Origin: Oscillospiraceae bacterium
GTDB taxonomy: Bacteria; Bacillota; Clostridia; Oscillospirales; Acutalibacteraceae
Assembly (NCBI GenBank): GCA_902761265.1
Contig: CACWJV010000081.1
Location: 1-8,931, forward strand
DNA length: 8,931 nucleotides
Direction: 5' to 3'
Position numbers and translations under genes: made by a program. Within the stretch, counting starts at the first letter, position 1; the number at the start of each line of letters is the position of its first letter. The notes under the pieces were generated by a model. The model did not search any database and was not told the DNA's origin. It saw only the letters and a list, made by a program, of their open reading frames with translations. Of the stretch, positions 1 to 5,976 are shown in pieces.

Positions 1-1656
1 GTGGCCGCCGTTGGGAACGGGATCCAACGCTTTATAGACCATATAGATGTCCTGATGGGCGTTTGTGCTGTTGCCGTAGGCAATGTTGTGCCAGTTATTA
101 TCGTTCGGAGTCGCGCCATTCTGTAAATACTGCCAGCGGCTGTTGTTATACCGGATCAGCGGCTCAATCTCGGTGCCGGTGGCGCTGTCGAGATGGGCGC
201 TGTCAAACTGATAGCCGGCCACATCATAAATCAGGAATGCCGGTGAATGGCTGGAATTGATGCTGATGACGTTGTTTCCGGGCGTCCCGTTGGGGAACTC
301 TACGAACCGACTGCCGTTCATATAGCCATAGTGGATATTGGAGGAACGGTAGTAGGTCCTGCCGCTGGACCTGTAGGTCCAGGTCACCGTATAAACCGAA
401 AAGCTGTCGGTTTCAAACGCCATCACTGCGGAATCTTTTTCCACTTCCACAGTGCCCGGTGTGCCCATCACTGCGGAATCTTTTTCCACTTCCACAGTGC
501 CCGGTGTGCCGTTGCCGTTTTGGGCAACCACCTCGGTCTGGATCCCTTCGCCGGTTTCGCGCAAATGCGTGACCGTGACGGAATCTAAAAATTCTGCGGG
601 GGTGATATCGTTTGGCAGCGATTTCAGTGTCAGCTCCACCTGTACGGGTGCGGCCGGCTCAATTTCGTTGCCGTTTTTGTCAAAGATCGCGAGATCGAAC
701 GCGTCAAACCCGGTTTCGGCTTCCGCTTCGGAATCGGCGCTGTTTTTCGCGCCGGTCAGTCCGCCGCCGATGGACATCGGCTGATAGGCTGCGCTGTTGA
801 GCAGACCGTTCGTCTCTTCTTCTGCGGTGTCTGCTGCCGGTTCGGGGTTCAAGATTCCGGCGTCGGTCACCAGTTGTTTTGCGTTTTCAAAAGCGGGTGT
901 TTTTTCTTTGAATTCCGTCAAAATCAAGGTGGAACCTTCGGGGATCTTTGCGTTTTGGTCAAAGGTCACCGTTGCTTCATAGGTTTTGCCGGACGCTGTG
1001 AGCAGCGTGGTGTGCAGTTCCTGCGTTTCGACCACGGCCACGACCGGCACTTCCTCAGGCAAGATGAGCAGCTCCACCGGTTCGTCTTTTTCAGACTCGG
1101 CTATTGCGGCTTTGCCTTTTTCGTCCAGCGTGACGACCACTTGCGACGTATCGCCGTCTGTCTTTGCCGGTTCCACAGTCAGCGTAAACTTGTCTTGCGG
1201 CTCCACGGTTTCGCCGTCCGCGTTCTGGAAGGCGACCTCCATAGCCTGCACCTGTCTGACCGGGTCTTCAACCGCGTCTTCAATCGAGGCGATGGCGTCT
1301 TTGTCGTCAACCGTGCTGAGGATCATCGAGGTGTCTGCGGGGAAAACGCCTTCGTCCGCGTCCACCTTGACCGACACATCGCCGACCGATTCCTCCAGCG
1401 TGACCGCCGGCAATGCGGGTTCGGTTGATTCCGGTTCGGTCGTTTCGCTGTCGTCGGGCGGTTCGGTTTCGCCGTCGGGGGCGGTTTCGCTTTCCTGCAG
1501 CACAACCTCCATGCCCGGCTCGTCAAGCGCCGTGTCCTTGTCTATCGTAATCGCAGGAAGGATCAGCGCATAAGTTGTTACAAACACGATGACGCCGGCC
1601 AGCATGATGAACCATTTACGGTTGCGCCGTACTGCGGCGGTCAATTTATAAAACAC
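1..1656 (-). CDS. Large membrane-anchored surface protein, adhesin/Cna-B type, N-terminal part only
   Basis: The first 552 codons are open from a GTG at 1656 to the window edge, so the 3' end is missing. The start is set by AAAGGAGG 11 nt upstream; no other in-frame start lies close by. Residues 1-16 are basic (AVRRNRKW), 17-35 form a membrane segment ending in TYALILPAIT, and about 50-85 are an acidic Glu/Thr/Pro linker. The rest is beta-rich and acidic, with two identical 15-residue units at 383-412 and a Tyr/Ser/Asn-rich stretch near 425-550. The TYALILPAIT signature is common at the start of very long Clostridia surface proteins with SpaA/Cna-B or similar domains and a sortase signal. Neither a Cna-B repeat nor LPXTG falls inside the window, so the class is inferred. 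It lies 39 nt after a signal peptidase gene, in the same operon, and may be that enzyme's substrate. Predicted location is the cell surface; an adhesive role is a guess. Confidence 0.82.
   Translation of the reverse strand, partial: MFYKLTAAVRRNRKWFIMLAGVIVFVTTYALILPAITIDKDTALDEPGMEVVLQESETAPDGETEPPDDSETTEPESTEPALPAVTLEESVGDVSVKVDADEGVFPADTSMILSTVDDKDAIASIEDAVEDPVRQVQAMEVAFQNADGETVEPQDKFTLTVEPAKTDGDTSQVVVTLDEKGKAAIAESEKDEPVELLILPEEVPVVAVVETQELHTTLLTASGKTYEATVTFDQNAKIPEGSTLILTEFKEKTPAFENAKQLVTDAGILNPEPAADTAEEETNGLLNSAAYQPMSIGGGLTGAKNSADSEAEAETGFDAFDLAIFDKNGNEIEPAAPVQVELTLKSLPNDITPAEFLDSVTVTHLRETGEGIQTEVVAQNGNGTPGTVEVEKDSAVMGTPGTVEVEKDSAVMAFETDSFSVYTVTWTYRSSGRTYYRSSNIHYGYMNGSRFVEFPNGTPGNNVISINSSHSPAFLIYDVAGYQFDSAHLDSATGTEIEPLIRYNNSRWQYLQNGATPNDNNWHNIAYGNSTNAHQDIYMVYKALDPVPNGGH
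421..510 (-). repeat. Perfect 45-bp tandem duplication, two units, in frame
   Basis: Positions 421-465 and 466-510 are identical base for base. Because 45 is a multiple of three, the reading frame of the surface protein is kept and the 15-residue unit GTPGTVEVEKDSAVM occurs twice in a row. Identity at every third codon position points to a recent slippage or recombination event, or a collapsed or expanded assembly, rather than an old domain repeat. A homopolymer error cannot explain it. Confidence 0.97.
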
Positions 1657-1695
1657 GGACTTATACGCCTCCTTTCCAAGGGAATTTTGCAATTG

Positions 1696-2238
1696 TTATT
1701 TTACAGCGCCGAATTCACTCAGCGGCCATAAATTGAAGATGATGCGCCCGACGATCTGTTCCTCTGCAATCGGTCCGATGGACGTATTGCGGGAGTCGAC
1801 CGAAACGTCGCGGTGGTCGCCCATCACGAACACACGGTTTTCGGGCACCTGATAGGGCAGTTCGATATCGCATTCGCCGAACGCCTTTTTGTCGATATAG
1901 GGTTCGTCGATCTCAACGTTGTCCACATAGACGGTGCCGTCCGGATCGATGTTGACCCATTGTCCGGCCTGCGCGATCACGCGCTTGACCAGAATCTTGT
2001 TGTTGTAATAAAACGCAACCACGTCGCCGGTATTGAACTTGCTGCCCTTGAGCGACACGACGATGTTGTCTTCCTCCAGCGTCGGCGTCATGGACGTGCC
2101 GTAGATGCGCAGCACCGGCAGCAGCAAAACTGCAACCAACACCGCAACAGCGGCGACGGTGATCAGGGTGAAGATCGTGTTGCGCACGACCGAAAGCACA
2201 CTTTTGCGGTAGCGGATTCGGGTCCGCTCTTTTTGCAA
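1696..2238 (-). CDS. lepB: Type I signal peptidase (SPase I, S26 family)
   Basis: This membrane serine protease removes signal peptides from exported proteins at the outer face of the membrane. The shortest version has 180 residues. A basic N-terminus (residues 1-18) is followed by one membrane segment (about 20-45), the catalytic Ser box YGTSMTPTL, the catalytic Lys box LVKRVIAQAG, and the conserved VMGDHRDVSVDSRNTS block. These are all the boxes expected of a Gram-positive SPase I, and the length is normal. The start is doubtful. The only start codon in this frame is a TTG at 2238, it has no good ribosome binding site, and it falls inside a family-typical PTREQLQKE stretch. The frame continues upstream without stops to a ten-A run at 2373, so the enzyme may be made by frameshifting from the upstream gene as a fusion of about 533-537 residues. 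It sits directly before a large surface protein gene, its likely client. Function is nearly certain; the N-terminus is not. Confidence 0.93.
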   Translation of the reverse strand: MQKERTRIRYRKSVLSVVRNTIFTLITVAAVAVLVAVLLLPVLRIYGTSMTPTLEEDNIVVSLKGSKFNTGDVVAFYYNNKILVKRVIAQAGQWVNIDPDGTVYVDNVEIDEPYIDKKAFGECDIELPYQVPENRVFVMGDHRDVSVDSRNTSIGPIAEEQIVGRIIFNLWPLSEFGAVK

Positions 2239-2309
2239 CTGCTCACGCGTCGGAGAATCGGCGGCCGAAAGGCCGGAGGGTTTTCCGTGGGTGTGGGCAA
2301 GCTGTTTTT

Positions 2310-3296
2310 TTAATTGTTCTTCGGTCGGAAGCGTTTCAAAAGAGAGGAGAACTGGGTCTTCTCCAGCGGGTCTTTTTTTTTTGTGTGATCCTCCTCGTCG
2401 TCGTCAAGGGCGAGGTCTTCGATCACAAAACGCTGCGAGGGCTGCGGGGCCGCACGATGCTCCGGCGCGGTCGGCGCCGGGTTGGGCCGCTGCTGCGGCT
2501 GCGGCGCGCTTTGCGGTTGGCGGGGCGCCTGCTGGGCACGCGGACTCTCCTGCGCATGCATCGCTTCCTGGGCGCGCATCGCGTCTTGGGCGCGGCGTTC
2601 GTCTTCGAGCGCCTGCTGCAACTGCGCAAGGCTCGGCAGCGCGTCGTAATCGTCCTCGTCAAACGCCGGCTGCTGCAAAGGCTGGGCTTCGTGCTCGGGC
2701 TGCTTTGCATAGCGCGGCGGCGCGGACCGGAAATCCTGCGGCTGCTGCGGCATCCGGGCCGGCTGCGGCATGCTGTAGGGATCGGGATAGCCGTTGCCAT
2801 ACTGCGGCGCATAGCCATAGCGCGGATCGTCGTAGCGGTTCGGCGCGTCATAGCGCGGTTCCGGCTTCATATGCTGCGGCCGGTAATCGGGATCGTACGG
2901 CGTATAACCGTGCTGCGGCATCTGCGCTTCCCGCGCATGCTGTCCGTAATACGGCGTTTGCATATAGGCGCGCGGGTCGTTTTGCGGATAGCCGGGTGTA
3001 TACGCGCGATCCATATAGGGATTGTCCTGCATCGGATCGTTCTGGCCGTAGTATCCGTTGTTGTATTGCTGCGGCGCACCGTAGGGATATGGCGCGTAAG
3101 ACTGCATCATGGGGTCCTGCTGCGGGGCATAGTAGCCCTGGGCCGGATACGGCGGCATCGGCGGATCCGGCCGCGGGTAGTCGCTCATTACGTCGACATC
3201 CGCGCGGTTCTGATACGATTGTTCGCGCAATAGCTGCTCAAGACTCGGCAGATCCCGGGGCGAAAACCGCATCGGATCGAATCTCGTGTTATCCAT
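2310..3296 (-). CDS. Tyr/Pro/Gln/Met-rich low-complexity protein, unknown function
   Basis: I recognise no catalytic domain. From ATG 3296 it has 328 residues (332 from ATG 3308, whose GGAAGG lies only 1 nt away; GGAA sits 6 nt before 3296). Start 3296 overlaps the upstream stop as ATGGATAA, suggesting translational coupling. Numbering from 3308: 1-30 contain DLPSLEQLLREQ; 40-215 are disordered and rich in Tyr, Pro, Gln, Met and Asn with PYG, QYGNGY and YAPQ motifs; 217-260 are helical with ALPSLAQLQQALEDE and RAQDAM/RAQEAM/HAQES repeats; 261-292 are Pro/Gln/Ala-rich; 293-308 acidic; then KKK encoded by ten A residues. No signal peptide or membrane segment is visible, so a cytoplasmic scaffold or an extension of the signal peptidase is possible. 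Frame 0 ends 20 codons after the A run; a -1 shift there enters the signal peptidase frame. Strong composition bias makes homology searching difficult. Confidence 0.8.
   Translation of the reverse strand: MDNTRFDPMRFSPRDLPSLEQLLREQSYQNRADVDVMSDYPRPDPPMPPYPAQGYYAPQQDPMMQSYAPYPYGAPQQYNNGYYGQNDPMQDNPYMDRAYTPGYPQNDPRAYMQTPYYGQHAREAQMPQHGYTPYDPDYRPQHMKPEPRYDAPNRYDDPRYGYAPQYGNGYPDPYSMPQPARMPQQPQDFRSAPPRYAKQPEHEAQPLQQPAFDEDDYDALPSLAQLQQALEDERRAQDAMRAQEAMHAQESPRAQQAPRQPQSAPQPQQRPNPAPTAPEHRAAPQPSQRFVIEDLALDDDEEDHTKKKDPLEKTQFSSLLKRFRPKNN
2346..2395 (-). promoter_or_regulatory. Candidate programmed -1 frameshift element (dnaX-like)
   Basis: Reading along the minus strand: a Shine-Dalgarno-like AGGAGG at 2395-2390; a run of ten A at 2382-2373, read in frame 0 as ACA AAA AAA AAA and so containing the slippery heptamer A AAA AAA; an 8-nt spacer; then a hairpin with 6-bp stem GGAGAA (2364-2359), 7-nt loop and TTCTCC (2351-2346). 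AGGAGG is 10 nt before the second possible heptamer. In Escherichia coli dnaX an upstream SD-like element and a downstream stem-loop stimulate -1 shifting on A AAA AAG. A -1 shift here, or one extra A from RNA polymerase slippage, enters the signal peptidase frame with no stop in between. The parts are seen directly; activity is inferred. A sequencing indel in the homopolymer is the alternative. Confidence 0.5.
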
Positions 3297-3570
3297 TGCC
3301 GTTTCCATACCTTCCGTTCATATTCGGCTGCATACCGTAGACGCCGTTGCCACTGTAGGGCTGGCGCTCTTTGGCGCTGTAATGCTGACTCAACAGCTCC
3401 TGCGCTTCCGCCAGTTCGCGGCTGACCGCGTCCAGCTTCGCATTCAGCGCTTCCATGTCCTTTTGCATCTTGCCGCGTTCCGCCATCAGGCGATCCAGTT
3501 CCTGCCGTTCGATAATCAGCAGTTCCAGCAGATCAGCGCGAGATAATCTTCTCAAATCTCTGTCTGTCAT
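3289..3570 (-). CDS. Short coiled-coil protein, first gene of the secretion operon
   Basis: This 93-residue protein has ATG 3570 set by AAAGGAG about 9 nt upstream. Residues 1-20 (RDLRRLSRADLLELLI) resemble the start of small coiled-coil proteins that I recall near signal peptidase and Cna-B surface protein genes in Clostridia, often annotated loosely as hypothetical or DNA repair proteins; that naming has no support here. Residues 18-65 form a strong heptad-type helix with many Glu, Leu and Lys. Residues 68-93 are a Gly/Asn/Tyr tail (NGVYGMQPN, RYGNGNG), similar in composition to the next gene's product. There is no signal peptide or membrane segment, so it is probably cytoplasmic and may oligomerise. 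Its stop overlaps the next start (ATGGATAA). It is the first gene after the repeat-bearing promoter. Function unknown. Confidence 0.85.
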   Translation of the reverse strand: MTDRDLRRLSRADLLELLIIERQELDRLMAERGKMQKDMEALNAKLDAVSRELAEAQELLSQHYSAKERQPYSGNGVYGMQPNMNGRYGNGNG

Positions 3571-3616
3571 ACGTTGCGTCTCCTTTTGTTTCGCGGTTTT
3601 TCCTGTTACGCGAGAT

Positions 3617-3673
3617 ATTATACACGGCCAAAAGTTACAAAAAGGGTTGCGAAAAGTTAGTTATAAGTTACAA
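3617..3673 (-). promoter_or_regulatory. Promoter with four 11-bp direct repeats, likely SARP-type activator site
   Basis: Along the minus strand, four consecutive 11-mers run from 3673 to 3630: TTGTAACTTAT, AACTAACTTTT, CGCAACCCTTT and TTGTAACTTTT. The first, second and fourth share TAACTT; the third is degenerate. They are followed by 7 nt and a perfect TATAAT at 3622-3617. No TTGACA-like -35 stands at the right distance; the fourth repeat occupies that area. SARP-family activators are known to bind heptameric direct repeats spaced 11 or 22 bp, with the last copy about 8 bp from the -10. The gene for a REC-SARP response regulator lies just upstream, so it is the obvious candidate. The site would drive the operon starting at 3570, with a leader of about 40 nt. 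Confidence 0.65.
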
Positions 3674-3674
3674 A

Positions 3675-3705
3675 TCCGGGCTTTTTAAAAAATTTTTTGT
3701 TCTTT
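3675..3705. other. A-tract/T-tract segment upstream of the repeat promoter
   Basis: Between the kinase stop and the 11-bp repeats, the plus strand has CTTTTTAAAAAATTTTTTGTTCTTTTT. There is no GC-rich stem, so it is a poor intrinsic terminator. Phased A and T tracts bend DNA, and this stretch lies just upstream of the activator repeats, where it could assist promoter activation. That role is inferred. Confidence 0.4.
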
Positions 3706-4965
3706 TTAGGTTTTTTTCGGAATTCGCAGTGTCACCGTTGTCCCGACGCCGACCGTGCTTTCCAACGCGAGTTTTCCGCCCACAGTCATATCGAGCAGCT
3801 TTTGAATATAGCGCAGGCCGAAGTTGCTTTTGGTCTGTTGAAAATGTTCCACATCAAAGCCTTTGCCGTTGTCGCGCACAACGACGACGTAGTATTCCGG
3901 CGTCTCGTAGCTTTCGATCCAGATCTCGCCGATCTGCTCCGAGGTCTCCACACCGTGTTTGATCGCGTTTTCCACCAGCGGCTGCACCGTAAACGGCGGG
4001 AGCAAAAAGTTTTTCGTCTGAATATCATAGTGGACGTTGAACCGGTCTTCGAACCGCATTTTTTCCAGCTCCAGATAGCTCTTAATGGTATGCAGCTCTT
4101 CGTCGAAATCAATCAGTTCGCCGGTGTCTAAGGTTTCCAGCACGCTGCGCAAATAGTCGGAAAACGTGCCGACCGCCTGTTGCGCAAGCTTCGGATCGGT
4201 ATCGCACAGATAATAGATGCTGGTTAATACATTATAAATGTAATGCGGTTTCATACGCTCCGTGGTGGAACGGATCTGCAAATTGCGCAGCTTTTCCTGC
4301 TGCTTTCTGTAATCAATAAACAGATTCGCGCTCAAACGCACATAATTGGCGATCAGCGAAAACGCGATCAGCATATAAAAGATTTGCAGATTGCCGATCC
4401 AGATACGCAGCAAAAACGCCAACGCCGGCGCCACCGAAAGCGGCACCAGCAGCGCAACCTGATACCAGCCGATTCTTTCACGGTACCGAATCAGCAAGAC
4501 ACAGTTGATCACCAGCACCGTGCCGCCGAGCAAAATGACCGCCGCCGTGCCGGCCGGGTGGAGAAAACGCTGTGTGCGGTAATCGTAGAAAAAGGGGTGG
4601 ATAAAGTTGGCCGCTACCAGCACAGCCGCCGTCGCGCAGAACAGGTCGATCATTTGCACAAGCCGGTAGATCCACCCGGAACGCAAACGCAGCAGAGAAT
4701 AGACATAGCGGGTATACAATCCGAGGAACACGAAAAAAACGATGGACGCCAGCATGGCGACAAACCGGAACCAACCGTCATGCGGCAGCAACACCAGCCA
4801 CGCGAAGCTTTCCAGCAGCATCATGACAAAAGCTGTAAACAGCAAATACCGGAAAAACTTCACTTCCTTCGTCGGCTTATACGGCTGCTGCTGCAGCAAA
4901 CCGCCCCACAGCAGCAGCATGATCGCCGCACAAAACAGATTTAAAACACCGTTTATTGTTCCCAT
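3706..4965 (-). CDS. Multi-span sensor histidine kinase, LytS/YesM-type (His_kinase family)
   Basis: This membrane kinase should sense an envelope or extracellular cue and phosphorylate the response regulator encoded just upstream. From ATG 4965 it has 419 residues. Six or seven hydrophobic segments lie between residues 5 and 207, with no large extracellular domain, so sensing is probably within the membrane or by short loops. A linker helix (210-235) leads to the phosphoacceptor box MKPHYIYNVLTSI with His241, then the ATP-binding domain: N box VQPLVENAIKHG (327-338, Asn333), DNGKGFD (365-371) and GVGTTVTLRIP (405-415). The box matches the PHFxxN type of LytS/YesM kinases. ATG 4965 overlaps the regulator's stop by 13 nt (ATGGGAACAATAA), fitting translational coupling. 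GGAGGG is 12 nt upstream, which is rather far; an ATG at 4995 with GGAG 5 nt before it is a possible earlier start. No terminator follows, so read-through into the secretion operon is possible. Confidence 0.93.
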   Translation of the reverse strand: MGTINGVLNLFCAAIMLLLWGGLLQQQPYKPTKEVKFFRYLLFTAFVMMLLESFAWLVLLPHDGWFRFVAMLASIVFFVFLGLYTRYVYSLLRLRSGWIYRLVQMIDLFCATAAVLVAANFIHPFFYDYRTQRFLHPAGTAAVILLGGTVLVINCVLLIRYRERIGWYQVALLVPLSVAPALAFLLRIWIGNLQIFYMLIAFSLIANYVRLSANLFIDYRKQQEKLRNLQIRSTTERMKPHYIYNVLTSIYYLCDTDPKLAQQAVGTFSDYLRSVLETLDTGELIDFDEELHTIKSYLELEKMRFEDRFNVHYDIQTKNFLLPPFTVQPLVENAIKHGVETSEQIGEIWIESYETPEYYVVVVRDNGKGFDVEHFQQTKSNFGLRYIQKLLDMTVGGKLALESTVGVGTTVTLRIPKKT

Positions 4966-5747
4966 AAATTCGATTTTCCCTCCAGATTGACCCATGTGGA
5001 CTCCGCCCAACTGTACTGGTGCATATATTCGCCGCGGTAGGCGTTGATGCCCTCCGGGAGACCTGCCAGCCAGTCAAAGTAGTCGCACTTAATCTTGTCA
5101 GTCAAAAGGCCGATCGCGCCGCGGCGTTTGATTAAAACGTCGCCGCAGCCGATCTCTTCGAGCGTATCCTTCAAATCCTTACGAATCTGTTTGAAATAAT
5201 TGGACCGGTCCGTTTCGCCGCCCCAAAGAATCGTGATCAGCGTATCGCTTTCCACCATGGCGCCGCGCCGGTCAATCAGATAGGCCAGCATCTCTTTGGT
5301 CTTTTGGTAGCGGAAAATCAACGGCTGGTCGTGATAGAACACTTCAAAATCGCCGAACGTGCGCACATGCAGCAAATCGTCGCCGCGCTGCACGGGGTGG
5401 CGCAGATCGTTCAATTCCTCCAGCAGCACTTCGGCCCGGATCGGTTTGAGCATATAGCCCGACGCGTGGATGCGCATCGCCTGCTGATAATAATTACTGT
5501 ATGCGGTTGCAAAAATGATATTGATCGTCGGACGATAAATTTTCATACGCCGCGCAAGATCGATGCCGTCGTAATCCGGCATATTGATATCGAGAATCGC
5601 AACGTCCACGGGATTGGCATAGACATAGTCCAACGCGTCCGCACCGACGGTAAAGCCGAGGACTTGCGCGTCGGGCACGGTGCGGCAGATGAGATCCACT
5701 TCGCCGTTGAGAATAAACCGTTCATCATCCACAACAATGATATGCAT
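4953..5747 (-). CDS. Response regulator with receiver and SARP-like DNA-binding domain
   Basis: This is the cytoplasmic partner of the kinase encoded next. It has 264 residues; ATG 5747 is set by GGAGGG 7 nt upstream. Residues 1-115 are a complete receiver: acidic pair Asp7-Asp8, phosphoacceptor Asp53 (ILDINMPDYDG), Thr81 and Lys101 (GYMLKP). Residues 125-215 form a winged-helix of the SARP/OmpR-like type (FGDFEVFYHDQPLIF, KTKEMLAYLIDRRGA, RKDLKDTLEE, DVLIKRRGAIGL). Residues 218-255 (CDYFDWLAG, YRGEYMHQYSWAE) match the beginning of a bacterial transcriptional activator domain, which is cut short. SARP domains activate by binding direct repeats spaced 11 or 22 bp; such repeats stand before the secretion operon at 3630-3673, making it the likely target. 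I see no copies of the repeat in this gene's own promoter. Confidence 0.93.
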   Translation of the reverse strand: MHIIVVDDERFILNGEVDLICRTVPDAQVLGFTVGADALDYVYANPVDVAILDINMPDYDGIDLARRMKIYRPTINIIFATAYSNYYQQAMRIHASGYMLKPIRAEVLLEELNDLRHPVQRGDDLLHVRTFGDFEVFYHDQPLIFRYQKTKEMLAYLIDRRGAMVESDTLITILWGGETDRSNYFKQIRKDLKDTLEEIGCGDVLIKRRGAIGLLTDKIKCDYFDWLAGLPEGINAYRGEYMHQYSWAESTWVNLEGKSNLWEQ

Positions 5748-5806
5748 TCAGACACCCTCCAGTCATTTCAGGATCCTTTGAGCACAATAACGAAAATTCA
5801 ACTTAT

Positions 5807-5835
5807 ATTTTATCAAAAATAACAGAATTTTTCAA
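5807..5835 (-). promoter_or_regulatory. Sigma-A-type promoter of the two-component operon
   Basis: On the minus strand a -35 TTGAAA (5835-5830) and a -10 TAAAAT (5812-5807) are separated by exactly 17 nt; each matches consensus at five of six positions. The expected transcript starts near 5800, giving a leader of about 50 nt before ATG 5747. The flanking DNA is AT-rich compared with the surrounding genes. No operator-like repeat is evident. Confidence 0.72.
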
Positions 5836-5928
5836 TACTTACCGGTCAACAACCTGCTTATTCTTTGTCAAAAAGAAGCGCCAATTTTGTATATTATTTC
5901 TATGTCGTTTCGGATTGTGCCGTCCAAG

Positions 5929-5963
5929 AAAAAACCGGCAGCGTTCACGCGGAACACTGCCGG
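5929..5963 (-). terminator. Rho-independent terminator after the oxidoreductase gene
   Basis: On the minus strand CCGGCAGTGTTC (5963-5952), a 5-nt loop, and GAACGCTGCCGG (5946-5935) form a 12-bp stem with one G-U pair, followed by six T (5934-5929). It begins 13 nt after the oxidoreductase stop and separates that operon from the two-component operon, which has its own promoter. Confidence 0.93.
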
Positions 5964-5976
5964 AGTCTCACAACCA

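Noticed and set aside
1323..1526. Short Arg/Pro-rich minus-strand frame inside the surface protein gene
   Set aside because: It is an out-of-frame shadow; the overlapping frame is continuous for 552 codons from the GTG at 1656.
2262..2275. GC-rich hairpin CGGCC-4-GGCCG between the low-complexity gene and the TTG of the peptidase
   Set aside because: It is followed by no T run, so it is not a terminator, and lies about 100 nt past the A run, too far to stimulate frameshifting.
2291..3340. Long plus-strand open frames opposite the low-complexity gene, including one of about 280 residues at 2385-3233
   Set aside because: They read as Arg/Leu/Val- or Arg/Ala/Ser-rich nonsense with no domain; they are the complement of a biased, GC-rich coding sequence without stops.
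3682..3698. AAAAAATTTTTT palindrome as a terminator of the kinase gene
   Set aside because: It has no GC pairs and would form a weak stem; kept only as an A/T tract.
5866..5871. A perfect TTGACA on the minus strand upstream of the two-component operon
   Set aside because: The hexamer 17 nt downstream is TGACCG, not a -10; the TTGAAA/TAAAAT pair nearer the gene is better.
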